In this document: one piece after another, positions 12,401-25,450 of the stretch
How positions within the stretch are numbered: position 1 is the stretch's first letter
Layout: each line of letters begins with the position of its first letter
Source: Avena insularis
Lineage: Eukaryota > Streptophyta > Magnoliopsida > Poales > Poaceae
Assembly (NCBI GenBank): GCA_023614405.1
Contig: CM042688.1
Span: forward strand, 72,588,253-72,652,252
Direction of reading: 5' to 3'
Length of the DNA stretch: 64,000 bases
Program-made: the position numbers and the translations under genes
Notes under the pieces: generated by a model
Told to the model about the DNA's origin: nothing
What the model saw: only the letters and a program-made list of their open reading frames with translations
The model's database searches: none

Positions 12401-14700
12401 GTTCATCATTGTCAAAACAATAACGACTTGCTTATCAAATCTTACTATTTGATTCTTACCGACCCACAAGGTTCTATAGGAACTTTAATCTCCGAGGTCA
12501 CACCTTTTGTAATCACGAGAGCCATGAGCATTGTGGCCGCCACCAGGACACTTTCCGGCACTACGCTACTTAGCACATATAGCTAAGGTTCAACAACCTT
12601 ATCAAAGTTCTATTGTCCTCCCACTTAACTTTTCACGAACAATTCCTTCTCAAGAAATTTGACGTTCCAAGTAACAAACTCTTTTGTCCTTGGTGTTATG
12701 GAGAAATTCCCAACAAATTCTTTGGGATACCCTACAAAGACGTGCTTATCCGACTTTGGTTGTAAACATTTTACTTATGCATAGCATACCAAAATTTAAG
12801 AAAAGACAATTCGGGTTTTATCCCAAACCATAAATCATATGGTGTCATTTCAACGGATCACGATGGTGCTCTTTTTAGTGTAAAAGCGGTAGTCTCTAAA
12901 GCTTCAATCCTTAAAACATAATGGCAGTTTTATAAATGACACCTTTGATCTTACCATGTTAAACATGGTTTGATTTCATCTCTCGAATATGCCATACTCC
13001 TATGGTTTATCGGGGAACACAAATCATGGAACAATTCCTCAAGTCTTAGGTGTTTTTGCTAAACATGTAACTCAAATATCTTCCTTTATGATCGAATCAT
13101 AAACTCTTTATTTTCTTGTTACAATGATTTTTCACTTCATCTTGAAAGTCTTTGAACAACTTTCAAATGTTTCATACTTCTTCCTTATTAAGTAAATATA
13201 CAGATATATTCACTCAAATTCTTGAAGTAAGCATATGAAGCAAAAAGATCCATCGCATATGGCTACACATAATGGACTTATGCACATCAGCATGCACAAT
13301 TTCCAATAAGCTAGTCATCCGTTCCTCTTTGGCCTATGAAAGGAGTTTCAATTATCTCGAGGAAAGTCTCACATGCATCAATTGATCAAAATCAAGGACT
13401 CCAAAATTCCATCAACTGGAGTTTCTTCATGTTTTATTTCAAATATAATTCAAACAGCAATGTCACTTCATAAGTGATCTTTCAATCATTTCTCTTGCGA
13501 CATTTTAGCAATAGTGTTTATGGATGTGATTTCTCCAACTAGACTTGTAAAAGTTCATCCATCCTTTATGGAATACGGTAATTATTTGAACAGCCATTGT
13601 TCTCATAATATCGGAACAAAATAACAATTATTTAAACAAATCTTGAAGGCTTGGTTTGATAACAACGAAAAACACAATAACACTTTATTTGTTTTCGATG
13701 AACATCATCACTCATTCTCTTGCTGGTTACTTAGGCCATTGTAGTTCACGAATTGCGTTGTCCTGTATGACACTTCATACCAACCAATTCAGTATCCAAT
13801 ACCTAAGAACCACATTTTTTTAACAAGCAAGGAATATAGCCATAACATGTATATTTTCTATATACCCAAGTTGGACATCTCCAACCTTTTATTTTCTGCC
13901 AAATATTTTATAGATTCTCTTTCAGCAATTCCTTTTTCTTTTAAAATAATCTATCAACATCAATAGGGGTGTCATCAACATGACACATGGTACAAAGCGT
14001 ATATAGTCAACTACTAATACCTTTGGACTTGCACTTTGAAGTGGATGACCATCATCAAATGTTTGGTGTTCTTTCAAAAATCCATTCTTTAGTAATCTAT
14101 TAGTGTAGTAAACATTTTACTTACATCTTCTATTCATCCTTATCATGACAACTTTCATGATCAAGCTACTAAAGCTTATAAGGAAGAATCACGAGTATAA
14201 TATCAGTTCCCAAAACCTTTTTGGTAGATTCGGATGCCTAGCATCTCCATCCTTCACAAATTCTCATACAATATGATAACATGTATTTTGCTAAATTATA
14301 CTCTATCATAATGCAACCAAAAACATTGTTTCAGATATCACAATATCTTTCACACATGATGGTTTCTGAAACAATTTCTAGCTCCAATATAATCTTGATA
14401 TTAAAACAACTTTTTGAATATCAATAATCATGGAGGCAAACATGATACTTTAGATACTAACATTGGAATTCTTACTCTTGATTTAATACTACTTATTAAA
14501 CTTCATGGAGTAAATAGAGTTTGCTAAAAGTTTGCAATAGGACTTATAAACTTTAAATTGACATTCAAAACAATACGATACCAGTTCGTAAAGTAAATAT
14601 CCAGAATTCTATAGTTCTATCATCTCAAATAAAAACTAAGCATAAGGTAGAAAACGAATGCCAATGACTACAACAAACTATGCAAATTCACTTTGATTTA
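12401..14700 (-). pseudogene. Integrase and gag-tail relic of B
   Basis: Around 13130-13420 the minus strand aligns with the copia integrase core. KKYETF... (13190-13160), the LLEIVHADV-like segment carrying the first catalytic Asp (near 13300) and the degraded RGGEYLSY region (near 13080) are recognisable only across frameshifts. Further left-to-gag, 13850-13900 still resembles the linker after the gag zinc knuckle. The gag body expected at 13950-14700 is not recognisable. Element C shows the same state. Confidence 0.6.
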
Positions 14701-15712
14701 ATTTATGACAAATTTGGTTCGACTAATCCAAATTAGAAATGAACTCCCACTCAAAAACAACATCCCTCGTGCCTTTTTGGTGATTACATGAACCAAATCC
14801 ACTACACCAAGTCCGATCATCACGTGAGTTGATGTAGCTTCAAAGGCGAGCATCTATATGGGCATCATATCAACTATATGACTCATGCTTAACCTTTTGG
14901 TCCGTGTTCCGAGGCCATGTCTGTACATGCTAGGCTCGCCAAGTAAGAACCTTAGTACTCGCGTGTGTAAAACTATCTTACACCCGTTTGTATGAAAGCG
15001 TAGAGTCGAGTACACCCGATCATCACGTGATGTCTCGAAACACGATCCACAAAACAGTGCATACTTAAGGAAGAACACATTTTTATCTTGATATCTAAAT
15101 GAGGGATCATCTTACAATGCTACAGAAAGCGCCAAACTAGCAGTATAAGATGCTAACATCTAATGTGTAATGTGAGATGATATGGTCCATGCATTTGATC
15201 TCTATCATTTGCATCGTGGTATGATCTCTATCATTCCTTTGTGTGTAAGGCCAAGGTCTATGGAACTTACACGTGAGTGTGTTGTAAGAGTATCTATCAT
15301 ACATCTACTTACAACAATACCATATCAATACACTAGCCCAGCAACAATCTAAACTAGACGCCTCTAATTTATCAATTGCAAGTTTTACGTGGCTTAGGGC
15401 TTTCGGAGATAGAACCGTTCTTACCTACGAACATGAACCACAATGAGGATAACCAAATTATTAGCAACTCGTTGTAAATCAGATATTGACTATAGTAGGA
15501 GAGACAGACACCCGCCAACCACTTATGCAAAACAAGTTGCATGTCAGTCGTGGACCAGTCTCATGTACGATGACATGTAAGGTTGGTCCGGGCCGCTTCA
15601 TCCCACTATGCCACCAATATCCAAAATACATAGAAGATGCAATAACATGATCATCATCGCCCACATATCAACATATGTGTACTACCTGCTAAAGCACCCA
15701 CGCATAGATCGG
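14701..15712 (-). other. Leader of element B
   Basis: This aligns with the leader of A (5335-6359). It includes a 74-aa minus frame at 15078-14854 that matches A's leader frame almost residue for residue. The leader is much better preserved than the coding region downstream. Confidence 0.65.
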
Positions 15713-15722
15713 GCTCGATACC
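15713..15722 (-). other. Primer binding site of element B (mutated)
   Basis: The minus strand reads GGTATCGAGC next to the LTR end. It differs by a few bases from the GGTATCAGAGC seen in A. Confidence 0.65.
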
Positions 15723-15723
15723 A

Positions 15724-16400
15724 TGCTGGGTCCGCAAGATAGAAAACAAAAAAATTCCTACGGTGTGAACTACATGCCAAGATCTATCTACTAGGTACAA
15801 AGCAACGGGTGGACATACATCCAACGAGAACTTACCCTCGTAGACAACGAGCTTTGTTAACGAGTAGGAACTCGTGGTTGATATAGTCGTACACTTGCCG
15901 ATCTCAAGATCGTGAGGAAGTCCAGCAGGTCCGACTCCAGCACGTCCATCAGATCCAGCTCCAGCAGCACCAAGTCCAACACCGCAAAGCAGCGGTGCAT
16001 CCGTGATCGCACACACGTCCGGTACCCCGACAACCTCCGTCCCTCCCTCTAGCAAAGCAGCAGAAGCAGCAACTCCTTTCCAGATAAAGCCACCAGGAAC
16101 ATGTATCTCGCTAATCCGAGACCATAGGGGAATAATACTAGAGGGGAAGAGAGATCCTTCACAAGGAGGTGTCTGTGAGAAGTGAGGAGGGGGTGGCTTT
16201 TTATAGGAGGAGGGGGGTGCCCCTCCTTCATGGCCGACGCATGGAGGAGGTGACCCTTCACCTCCTCCATTCATGTGGTGGTAACTCCCTCCACATAAAT
16301 TTGCCCCTTCACATTCTCTTTTAAAGTCTCCACTTTAAATGCATTAAATTTCTCCAAATTTAATGCTCTCTCATTTAATAAAACTCTTTTATTAATTTTA
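15724..16400 (-). repeat. Truncated 5' LTR of copia element B
   Basis: The plus strand begins TGCTGGGTCC and follows the LTR family through the TATA complement (16199-16205) to ATTAATTTTA at 16400. Other copies continue with ATTATTCAGAATTTTG at this point. The remaining ~1 kb is absent. Confidence 0.85.
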
Positions 16401-16403
16401 TAC

Positions 16404-16422
16404 TCTAGTGCAAGTGGGAGAC
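16404..16422 (+). other. Polypurine tract of copia remnant D
   Basis: CTCTAGTGCAAGTGGGAGAC sits directly before an LTR start. Only about 20 bp of D's internal sequence survive left of its 3' LTR. Confidence 0.75.
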
Positions 16423-18205
16423 TGTTGGAAATATGCCCTAGAGACAAATAGTTATAAGGACTATTATCATATTTCATATAGTTTATGATTAAGTTTTATA
16501 TCATGCTATAACTGTATTGAGTGTAAACATCAATACACGTGTGATATACAAACAACTGGGGTTCCAGAAACTCTAGTCACTGGTTCATTGGTCAACAGAT
16601 GATCATGTTTCCTGATCATGTGGCATTTATGCTAGTTGGAAATGGAGTCAACTCATTCAGAGAATGAGATGATGAACCAATACCCAACCTAAACATTGTG
16701 ACCCGATCATGTCACGAAGTTCAAGTTACGATGATTAGAAAAGGATCCTCGTAGACTATTCCTTAGACCGTGAGGCTATATCAATCACAATCTCCCGAGA
16801 GTGCTCAGATAGCATCAAGCGCCACTTGGTAATATAGTGGTTATAAAGGTGTGTTCAGGTACTCGGAGGAAACCGTAGAGGCAATATATGTCAAGAGCAG
16901 GATTTGTCCATCCATGTGATGGGAAGATACTCAAAGGGCCCACTCGGAGAAGTTATATCCAATAGTTGCGCAGTGTGTGATTCGATCACGGGGATATCAC
17001 TTGTCAAAACGAGTCAAGTAGCTTTGTTCGGTAACGAGATTGAACACGACATGGTGATGTCATTGATCAGATCTCGGGCAATGCAAGTATCGAAAGACAA
17101 AGGGAATAAGACACGACTGTCCCGGTTCAAACGACAAAAGATCTTCGTAGAACGCACAGGGGTCACATGGCGATCTAGGTCCCTCTGTCGATCATTGGTA
17201 CGGGAGTGTACCGACCATGTCTGGAGTGTTCCCGAACCGTGGTGTATCACGCTTAAGGTCTTGATGATGCTTAGAGAGTGTTTATAGGATCGGTAGAATC
17301 ACCGAAGAATAGTAGAGAGAAAACCGGAAGGGTTTCGGTAAGTCCGGAGGATGTCCGGAGTGGAGGTGGAAGTGTTCCCTAGCCACGGAGGTTGAATAAT
17401 ATGTGAATGGATGTTAAATATTGATTTAATCATTTATTCATAATTATTTAATAAAGAGAAAAATCAATTTAAATGGTCAAAGGCTTAATGGGCCAATTCC
17501 CAGAGGGAGAGGGCCCATTAGGGAAAGGAGAGAGGGAGAAGGGGGCCAAGGGGGTGGCCGGCGCCCTAGTGGGCCAGCCCCCCCCCCCCCCCACGCGGGG
17601 CCCATGGGGGTGGCCGGCGGTGCCACCCCTCCTCTCCTTTAGTCCCACCCCGGGACTTTGAGGGAGGTAGTACCTCCCCTCCCCTATATATAGTGGGGGT
17701 ATTTGGCCAAATAAAACACACCAATAATCAATAAAGGTCTTCTCACCTTTGGGAGGACCTCTAATTGATATTTTATCTCTCCTCCTCTCTCTCTCGTGAC
17801 CGTGGTCCCAAGTCTGGATCATGAGAACGAGACATCTTCACTCATGAGCGCTGCCACTGGACTCAGATCCGGGAGCTCTACTTCCGCAATTGCTGCTGGA
17901 TCGGGGAAGCGGCAGTCATTGTCAGGCACCGGACGTGTGTAACTCCCCGCGAGGTGTCGCACTTGAGGCACTCAAGTCGTTGGAGCCAAGGGAGCGCAAG
18001 GACTTCATCACGACCTTGAGGTCGGCTTCGGCTCGTCTACATCAACCATGCTTCCCTGAGCATTGACAATGCTTTTCGGTCTTCAAGGGTAAGTTCGTGA
18101 AAAGCCCCTCCCGTTACTGTATTACTAATAGATAGGTCCTGGCAGCTTCAGGGGTTCAGGGGCATAGGGTAAAATTTTATTGTTTTCATACGCGGAACCC
18201 CTACA
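16423..18205 (+). repeat. Copia LTR D (3' LTR left after deletion)
   Basis: A 1783-bp LTR beginning TGTTGGAAATATGCCC and ending CCCCTACA. It is a different family from A/B/C and from E. It contains a 14-15 base C run near 17579 and a TATATATA box (17685-17692). The preceding PPT shows this was a 3' LTR of a full plus-strand element whose body is gone. It may be BARE/Angela-like from its first bases, but I cannot name it safely. Confidence 0.8.
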
Positions 18206-19505
18206 AAAATATCCATCTTCCACCGTGTTTAAACATTGTTTTTAGTCAAGAAATTAATAAGAAACTCTCAATCATTGCCACTAACGACTAATAATATCAA
18301 AGATATGCAAACCATTGCTTTGAATTGTGTTGTGCAGGAAATCACGCTTTTTAATGAGAAATATGGAGTCACAGTGAAGGTTTTTGAGGAAGTCCACACG
18401 ACCAAGTAATTGTGGAGTCAATTCCAGGTGTCTGCAGCCGTAACAACCACTATTATTGGCAGGTCCTGCCTGTACCGTCTGCCCGTACCGTCTACCCGTA
18501 CCATGTGGCGGTGGCTCCATATCATCAAACCCTACAACTTTTGTGAAGACGCCTATATATTTTAAGGTCTCAGCCGCGGCGCAAAAGGCCGCCATTCTCA
18601 GATTGCATCACAACCCACCCCAAGGAGATTCACACCATTGTTCATCCCTTCCATTTTCCATCCCCTCCATTAGCCATAGCCATTACTTTGTACTTTAGAT
18701 CTCCTTGTGATTCAATGACCATTGTAAGAATATTTGATTTCAATCGAAGTATCTTGCACAATGTTTTCTATCCTTGATCTTATTGTTATGAGTGAGTAGT
18801 CCTCATGGGCTGTGGGTTGGGGAGAAACCTCGCAGTGATTATGTGCATCTAATCTATGGGAGCATTGTTTATTGTTTGAAATAGAGATTTGTATCTTTTG
18901 TTTCTTTGTCTCTTATCTCGATCTACAGACTTGTAGGTTCCCAAGACCCCATAGATTAATAAAGCCTTGAGGTGAGATAATTGGCAAGCGGCGGTCTCAT
19001 AGGAATCCCAGTGGAAAAAAGGGTAGTAGGATCTTCTCTTAAGGACCCATGTGGGATCACAACAACATCACCACTTAATGCTTTGATCTATGTTTTACAC
19101 TTTATAATCGTTTGTAGCCTGTTGCTTCGTGGTGCACTAGGTTGGATTAAAAGACTATTGCTATGCCCGCTGCATCACGGGGCTTCTAGTATATTAGGAT
19201 GTGTTGCCCACAAGAGATTCCCTATTAACACTTTACACATGACTATGCTTATTATTATCTTTTATCCCACATGATGTGCAGTTGCAGGTGGATCCTCAAC
19301 CCTGGCCTATCTCCATCCATTGAATTAACCAATTATAAAAGCAAACTAGATTGGTCTGGTAAACGAAGGTAAAATAAAGAAACAAAGTCTTGTAGACGTG
19401 TCCTTTTCATTTCTTTTTAGCGCTGCTTTCCAAGGTTCGATTAAACCTAGGTCTTCTAGGGAAAAAACTATCATACTACATCCGTGAATCCGGATCGAAG
19501 GTATC
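18206..19505. other. Unassigned 1.3 kb, gypsy-LTR-like 3' end
   Basis: No coding frame above about 100 codons is convincing. The segment 19433-19469 (GGTTCGATTAAACCTAGG, then AGGGAAAAAACT) resembles the motif near the 3' ends of LTRs F (42946-42980) and G (46434-46470). The preceding sequence could therefore be the right part of a gypsy-type LTR. No PBS follows; the tandem array starts instead. Confidence 0.35.
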
Positions 19506-20697
19506 ACCTAGCAACTAAAGTGACAGGGCAGGTGCTGCTTACCTCGACCGTAAAGCACCTGGGCATGCAACTTACCAACAACTTAATAATGAAAAACAAG
19601 TATCTTAGCTAAATTGCTAAGCAACTTAAAAGACCCTATTTTTTGGCTAGCCATGGAAAAAAGAAGTGAAAGAACATACAAAACTAGGCTAGATATACCA
19701 CTTGATAAGGAACTCTAGGTGACTTATTGATGCTATGGACCTATACAATGACTGGCCCAACCATATGGGTGCGTAAAAAATGGCTAGCCCATCTCCTACC
19801 CCACCCCAACCTAGGCTAATCTAGCTAATCAACTTAGTACTATGCTCAAAGCAACTTAACTAAGGTGACAAAACAACTAAATTGGAAAAAGGGACAATGA
19901 ATCAAAGAAAAACAAACCCCCCTACAAAATATCAAAATGCAACTTAGGTTAATCTAGCTAATCAAGTTATTTTTATGCTCAAAGCAACTTAACTACAGTG
20001 ATAATACAACTTAATTGGGAAAAGATAAAGTGAATCAAAGAAAAACAATTTCTCCCTGCAAAAGCTAGAATGTAACTTAGGATAATCAACTTAGTTTTAT
20101 GTTGAAATCAACTTAACTACATTTATAAAACAACTTAATTGGGAAAAAATGAGTAGATGATATGAATTCGACAACTTAGATCGACAACCCCATGAATGTG
20201 CAAATAACACAGAAATCCCCCTAGAAGAAGTAGAGGTGATCCTAGACCTACTAGTCTCAGCGACAACATAGTGGAACCAAAACAACTTAGCTACACTTGA
20301 AAAACAACTAGGTAATCACGTAACTACAACTAAGTTAAACCCATAAACCTAGGTTCCTTCAAGCAACAAAGAAGAACACCTATGTACTTGGATTACTCTA
20401 GAAACAATAGGGTGATCTAAAAACCTAGCAACTAAAGTGATAGGCAGGTGCCGCTTACCTCGACTGTAAAGCACCTGGGCATGCAACTTACCAACAACTT
20501 AATAATGAAAAACAAGTAGCTTAGTTAAATTGCTAGGTAACTTAAAAGACCCTAATTTGTTTGGCTAGCCATGGCACAAAGAAGTGAAAGAACATACAAA
20601 ACTAGGCTAGATATACCACTTGATAAGGAACTCTAGGTGACTTATTGGTGCTATGGACCTATACAATGACTGGCCGGACCATATGGGTGCATAAAAT
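19506..20697 (+). repeat. 918-bp tandem array, left part (monomer 1 and start of monomer 2)
   Basis: The landmark ACCTAGCAACTAAAGTGA begins monomers at 19506 and 20423, 917 bp apart. Within monomer 1, three sub-repeats start near 19818, 19951 and 20083, a ~133-bp period. Each has the order AATCAACTTAGTT, GCAACTTAACT, ACAACTTAATTGGGAAAA. About a dozen CAACTTA words occur per monomer. Monomer 2 is cut at about 20697 by element C and resumes at 28870. Confidence 0.85.
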
Positions 20698-20698
20698 T

Positions 20699-22411
20699 TG
20701 AAGGGAATATGCCCAAGAGGCAATAATAAAGTGGTTATTATCTTATTCCTTATTTATGGTAAATGTTTATTTTGTATGCTATAATTGTATTAATTTGGAA
20801 ACATTAATACATGTGTGTTTAATAAACAAAAAGGAAAGTTCCTAGTTATGCCTCTCTTATAAACTAGCCCGTTGATTAACAAGATGATCAAGGTTTCCTG
20901 ATCATGGACATTGGATGTTGTTAATAATGAGGTCACAACATTAGTTGAATGATGTGATGAACATTCATCCGAAGTATAACATTACGATCAAAGTCATTCT
21001 GTTTATATTGCTATAACATCATATGAAGTAATCCTAGTCCTTAGACCATGAGATCATGTCAATCACTAACACTAGAAGAGTATCTTGATAACATCAAACG
21101 TCACACCGTGAAAGGGTGATTATAAAGGTGGGTTCAGTGCTGTGAAAGTGTTATGTAGAGGCTCATGGATCAAGAGTGGGATTTGTCCATCCCGATGACG
21201 GATAGATATACTCTGGGCCCTCTCGGTGATATCATATTGGTTAGCTTGCAAGCAAGTGATGTGATCACTAGAATGTTATATCACGGGAACGAGAAAAGAG
21301 TACATCTCGGTAACGAGATCAAACTAGGTATGGAGATACCGTTGATCGAATCTTGGACATGTAATATATCGCGTGATAAAGGGATTTAGTTACTAGAGTT
21401 AAAGGTTCTCATGATCATAGAAGTCATCGTTGAATGTGTAGGAGTCAGTATGGATCTACAGGTCCCGCTTCTGATTATTGATCTGAGAGGCGTCTCGATC
21501 ATGTCTGCATTATTCGTGAACCGTAGGGTGACACACTTAAGGGATACCGACACCATTTGGAGCAAATATGTTTCAGATAAAGATTTAAGGAAGTGCTGGA
21601 ATTATTTCAATAGACACCGAAACTGTTTCGGGTGAAATTGCAGAAATTGGTTCTGCATGTAATATTGAAATGTTGCAAGGGGTTTTATGTGAATGTTTGT
21701 TAATTAAAGTAATTAACAAAATTCTGAATAAAATTAATAAAAGAGTTTTATTAAATGAGAGAGCATTAAATTTGGAGAAATTTAATGCATTTAAAGTGGA
21801 GACTTTAAAAGAGAATGTGAAGGGGCATTTTTATGTGGAGGGGGTTACCACCACATGAATGGGGGAGGTGAGGGGTCACCTCCATGAGGCGCCGGCCATG
21901 GGGAGGGGTACCCCCTCCTCCTATAAAAGGCCCCCCTCACACCCCTTCTTCCACACACCTCCTCGTGAAGGATCTCTCTCCCCCTCTAGTATTTTTCCCC
22001 CATGGTCTCGGATTAGCGAGATACATGTTCCCGGTGGCTTTATCTGGAAAGGAGTTGCATCTTCCGCTGCTTTGCTGAAGCGAGGGATGGAGGTTGTCGA
22101 GGTACCAGACGTGTGTGCGATCACGGATGCACTGCTGCTTTGCGGTGCTAGATTTGGTGGTGCTGGACTTGTTGGAGCTGGATCTGATGGACGTGTTGGA
22201 GCCGGACCTGCTGGACTTCATCACGATCTTGAGATCGGCAAGTGTACGACTACATCATCCACGAGTTCCATCTTGTTAACAAAGTTTTGTTGTCTTCGAG
22301 GGTAAGTTCTCTATGGATGTATATCCACCTATTGCTTGTATCTAGTAGATAGATCTTGGCGTATAGTTCACATCGTAGGAAATTTTTTGTTTTCTATCTT
22401 TGAACCCAACA
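20699..22411 (+). repeat. 5' LTR of copia element C
   Basis: A 1713-bp LTR, TGAAGGGAATATGCCC to CCCAACA, with TATAAAA at 21922-21928. It retains a ~150-bp segment (about 21071-21217) that the 3' LTR lacks. This is the most complete copy of this LTR family in the window. Confidence 0.9.
21922..21928 (+). promoter_or_regulatory. TATA box of LTR family A/B/C
   Basis: CTCCTATAAAAGGCC is preserved at the same LTR position in all copies of this family in the window. It is the probable RNA polymerase II core promoter. Confidence 0.6.
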
Positions 22412-22414
22412 AAG

Positions 22415-22426
22415 GGTATCGAGCAC
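22415..22426 (+). other. Primer binding site of element C (mutated)
   Basis: GGTATCGAGCAC lies four bases after the 5' LTR, a variant of the tRNA-Met-complementary PBS. B shares the CGAGC version. Confidence 0.65.
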
Positions 22427-23450
22427 GATCTATGCGTAGGTGATTTGCATGGGTAGAACACATAAGAGTATGTGGGCGGTGATGATCATGTTATTGCTTC
22501 TTATATGTACTTTGGATATTGGTGGCATAGTGGGATGAAGCGGCCCCGGACCAACCTTACATGTCATCGCACATGAGACCGGTTCCACAACTGACATGCA
22601 ACTAGTTTTGCATAAGTGGCTGGCGGGTGTCTGTCTCTCCTACTATAGTCAATATCTGATTTACAACGAGTTGTCAATAATTTGGTTATCCTCGTTGTGG
22701 TTCCATGTTCATAGGTAAGAACGGTTCTATCTTCGAAAGCCCTAAGCCACGTAAAACTCGTAATTGATAAATTAGAGGCGTCTAGTTTAGATCGTTGCTG
22801 GGCTTGTGTCATGATATGGTAATGTTGTTAGTTGATGTATAGTTGATACTCTTACAACACACTTAACGTGTAAGTTCCATAGACCTTGGCCTTACACACA
22901 AAGGAATGATAGAGATCATACCACGATGCATATGATGGTGATCAAATGCATGGACCATATCATCCCACTTTACACATATGATGTTCGCATCTTATATTGC
23001 TAGTTTGGCATTTTAGTAGCATTATAAGATGACCCCTCATTTAAATATCAAGATAAAAATTTGTTCTTCCTTAAGTATGCACCGTTTATGTTTCGCCGCT
23101 TCAAGACATCACGTGATGATCGGGTGTACTTGAATACACGATCATATTTCGGGTGTAAGACAGTTTTACACACGCGAGTACTAAGGTTCTTACTTGGCGA
23201 GCCTAGAATGTACAGACATGGCCTCGGAACACGGACCTAAAGGTCAAGCATGAGTCATATAGTTGATATGATGCCCATATAGATGCTCGCCTTTGAAGCT
23301 ACACCGACTCACGTGATGATCGGACTTGGTGTAGTGGATTTGGTTCATGTAATCACCAAAAAGGCACGAGGGATGTCATTTTTGAGTGGGAGTTCATTTC
23401 TAATTTGGATTAGTTGAACCAAATTTGTCATAAACTAAATCAAAGTGAAT
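22427..23450 (+). other. Leader of element C
   Basis: This aligns with the leaders of A and B. The leader frame that is open in A and B has lost its ATG here (TTG near 23050) and ends early after GLGTRT. The sequence GAGTGGGAGTTCA (23383), shared with A and E, lies shortly before the place where gag should begin. Confidence 0.65.
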
Positions 23451-24480
23451 TTGCATAATTTGTTGTAGTCATTGGCATCTATTTACTACCTTATGCTTAG
23501 TTTTAATTGAGATAATAGAATTATAGAATTCTAGATATTTACTTTACGAACTAGTATCGTATTGTTTTGAATGTCAATTTAAAGTTTAGAAGTCCTATTG
23601 CAAACTTTCAACAAACTCTATTTACTCCATGAAGTTTAATAAGTAGTATTAAATCAAGAGTAAGAATTCCAATGTTAGTATCTAAAGTATCATGTTTTGC
23701 CTCCATGATTCTTGATATTCAAAAGTTGTTTTAATATCGAGGTTATCTAGGAGCTGAAATAATTGTTTTAGAAACCATCATGTGTGGAAGATATTATAAT
23801 ATCTGAAACAATGTTTTTGGCTGCATTATGATAGAGTATAATTTAGCAAAATACATGTTCTCATATTGTATGAGAATTTGTGAAGGATGGAGATGCTAGG
23901 CATCCGGATCTCCCAAAAAGGTTTTGGGAACTAACATTATACTCGCGATTCTTCCTTATAGGCTATAGTAGCTTGATCATGAAAGTTGTCATGATAAGGA
24001 TGAATAGAAGATGTAAGTAAAATGTTTACTACACTAAAAGATTACTAAAGAATGGATTTTTGAAAGAACACCAAACATTTGATGATGGTGATCCACTTCA
24101 AAGTGAAAGTCCAAAGGTATTAGTATTTGACTATATACACTTTGTACTATGTGTCATGTGAATGACACCACTATTGATGTTGATAGATTCTTTTAAAAGA
24201 AATGGAATTGCTGAAAGAGAATCTATAAAATATTTGGTAGAAAAGAAAAAGTTGGAGATGTCCAGCTTAGGTATATAGAAGATATACATGTTATGGTTGT
24301 ATTCTTTGCTTGTTAAACAATGTGGTTCTTAGGTATTGGATACCGAATTGGTTGGTATGAAGTGTCATACAGAACAACACAATTCATGAACTGCAATGGC
24401 CTAAGTAACTAGCAAGAGAATAAGTGATGATGTTCATCAAAAACAAATAAAGTGTTATTGTGTTTTTCCTTGTCATCAAA
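23451..24480 (+). pseudogene. Gag-region relic of C
   Basis: The gag start seen in A (ATG after GTTGTAG) is replaced by non-coding AT-rich sequence. Only from about 24190 is there any resemblance to the basic gag tail and following linker (KYLVEKKKLEMSSLGI near 24226). Most of the gag core is unrecognisable. Confidence 0.5.
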
Positions 24481-25450
24481 CCTAGCCTTCAAGATTTGTT
24501 TTAATAATTGTTATTTTGTTCCGGTATTACGAGAACAATGGTTGTTCAAATAATTACCGTATTCCATAAAGGATGGATGAACTTTTACAAGTCTTGTTGG
24601 AGAAATCACATCCATAAACATTATTGCTAAAATGTCATAAGACAAATGATTGGAAGATCACTTAAGAAGTGACATCGCTGTTTGAATTATATTGGAAAGT
24701 AAACATGAAGAAACTCTATGTTGATGGATTTTTGGAGTCTTTTGATTTTGATCAATTGACGCATGTGAAACTTTCCTCGAGATAATTGAAACTCCGTTCA
24801 TAGGCCAAAGAGGAACGGATGACTAGCTTATTGGAAATTGTGCATGCTGATGTGCATAGTCCATTATGTGTAGCCATATGCGATGGATCTTTTTGCTTCA
24901 TATGCTTTGTCCAGAAATTTGAGTGAATATCTATATATTTACTTAATAAGGAAGAAGTATGAAACATTTGAAAATTGTTCAAAGACTTTCAAGATGAAGT
25001 GAAAAATCATTGTAACAAGAAAATAAAAGAGTTTATGATTTGATCATAAAGGAAGATATTTGAGTTACAGGTTTAGCAAAACACCTAAGATTTTAGGAAT
25101 TGTTCCATGAATTTGCATTTCCCGATAAACCACAGGAGTATGGTATGTTTGAGAGATCAAATCAAACCTTGTTTGACATGGTAAGATCAAAGGTGTCATT
25201 TATAAAACTGCCATTATGTTTTAAGGATTAAAGCTTTAGATACTATCGCTTTTACACTAAAAAGAGCACTATCGTGATCCGTTGAAATGACACCATATGA
25301 GTTATGGTTTGGGATAAAACCCGAATTGTCTTTTCTTAAATTTTGGTATGTTATGCATAAGTAAAATGTTTACAACCAAAGTCAGATAAGCACGTCTTTG
25401 TAGGTTATCCCAAAGAATTTGTTGGGAACTCCTCCATAACACCGAGGACA
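24481..25450 (+). pseudogene. Integrase relic of C
   Basis: Pieces of the pre-integrase region (YENNGC near 24530; KKLYVDGFLESFDF near 24712) and core (LLEIVHADVHSPL near 24835, KKYETF near 24950, YELWFGIKPELSFLKFW near 25300) read in changing frames. The second catalytic Asp region is destroyed (25030-25065). This is the same decay pattern as in B. Confidence 0.7.

Larger units (their letters stand above)
9142..16400 (-). mobile_element. Decayed copia retrotransposon B, 5' LTR truncated
   Basis: A minus-strand element with 3' LTR 9142-10810, PPT 10811-10828, internal region to 15723 and 5' LTR remnant 15724-16400. Its LTRs belong to the same family as A and C. The internal region aligns along its length with C (reverse complement) and shares C's lesions, but retains no long frame. 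The 5' LTR stops at about 16400 inside AT-rich sequence and is joined directly to a fragment of another copia (D). About 1 kb of LTR is missing and no TSD can be tested. Confidence 0.85.

Noticed and set aside
17469..17822. 117-aa and 62-aa frames in LTR D
   Set aside because: Both lie in the GC-rich, poly-C part of an LTR next to its TATA box; low complexity and opposite strands.
18456..18698. 80-aa frame after LTR D
   Set aside because: No similarity recognised; short and overlapping an antisense frame of similar length.
21859..22305. 148-aa plus frame and similar frames at 16274-15654, 28335-28737 and 9433-9657
   Set aside because: They recur in every copy of the A/B/C LTR family at the same place just after the TATA box. 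This is R/U5 sequence, not a gene.
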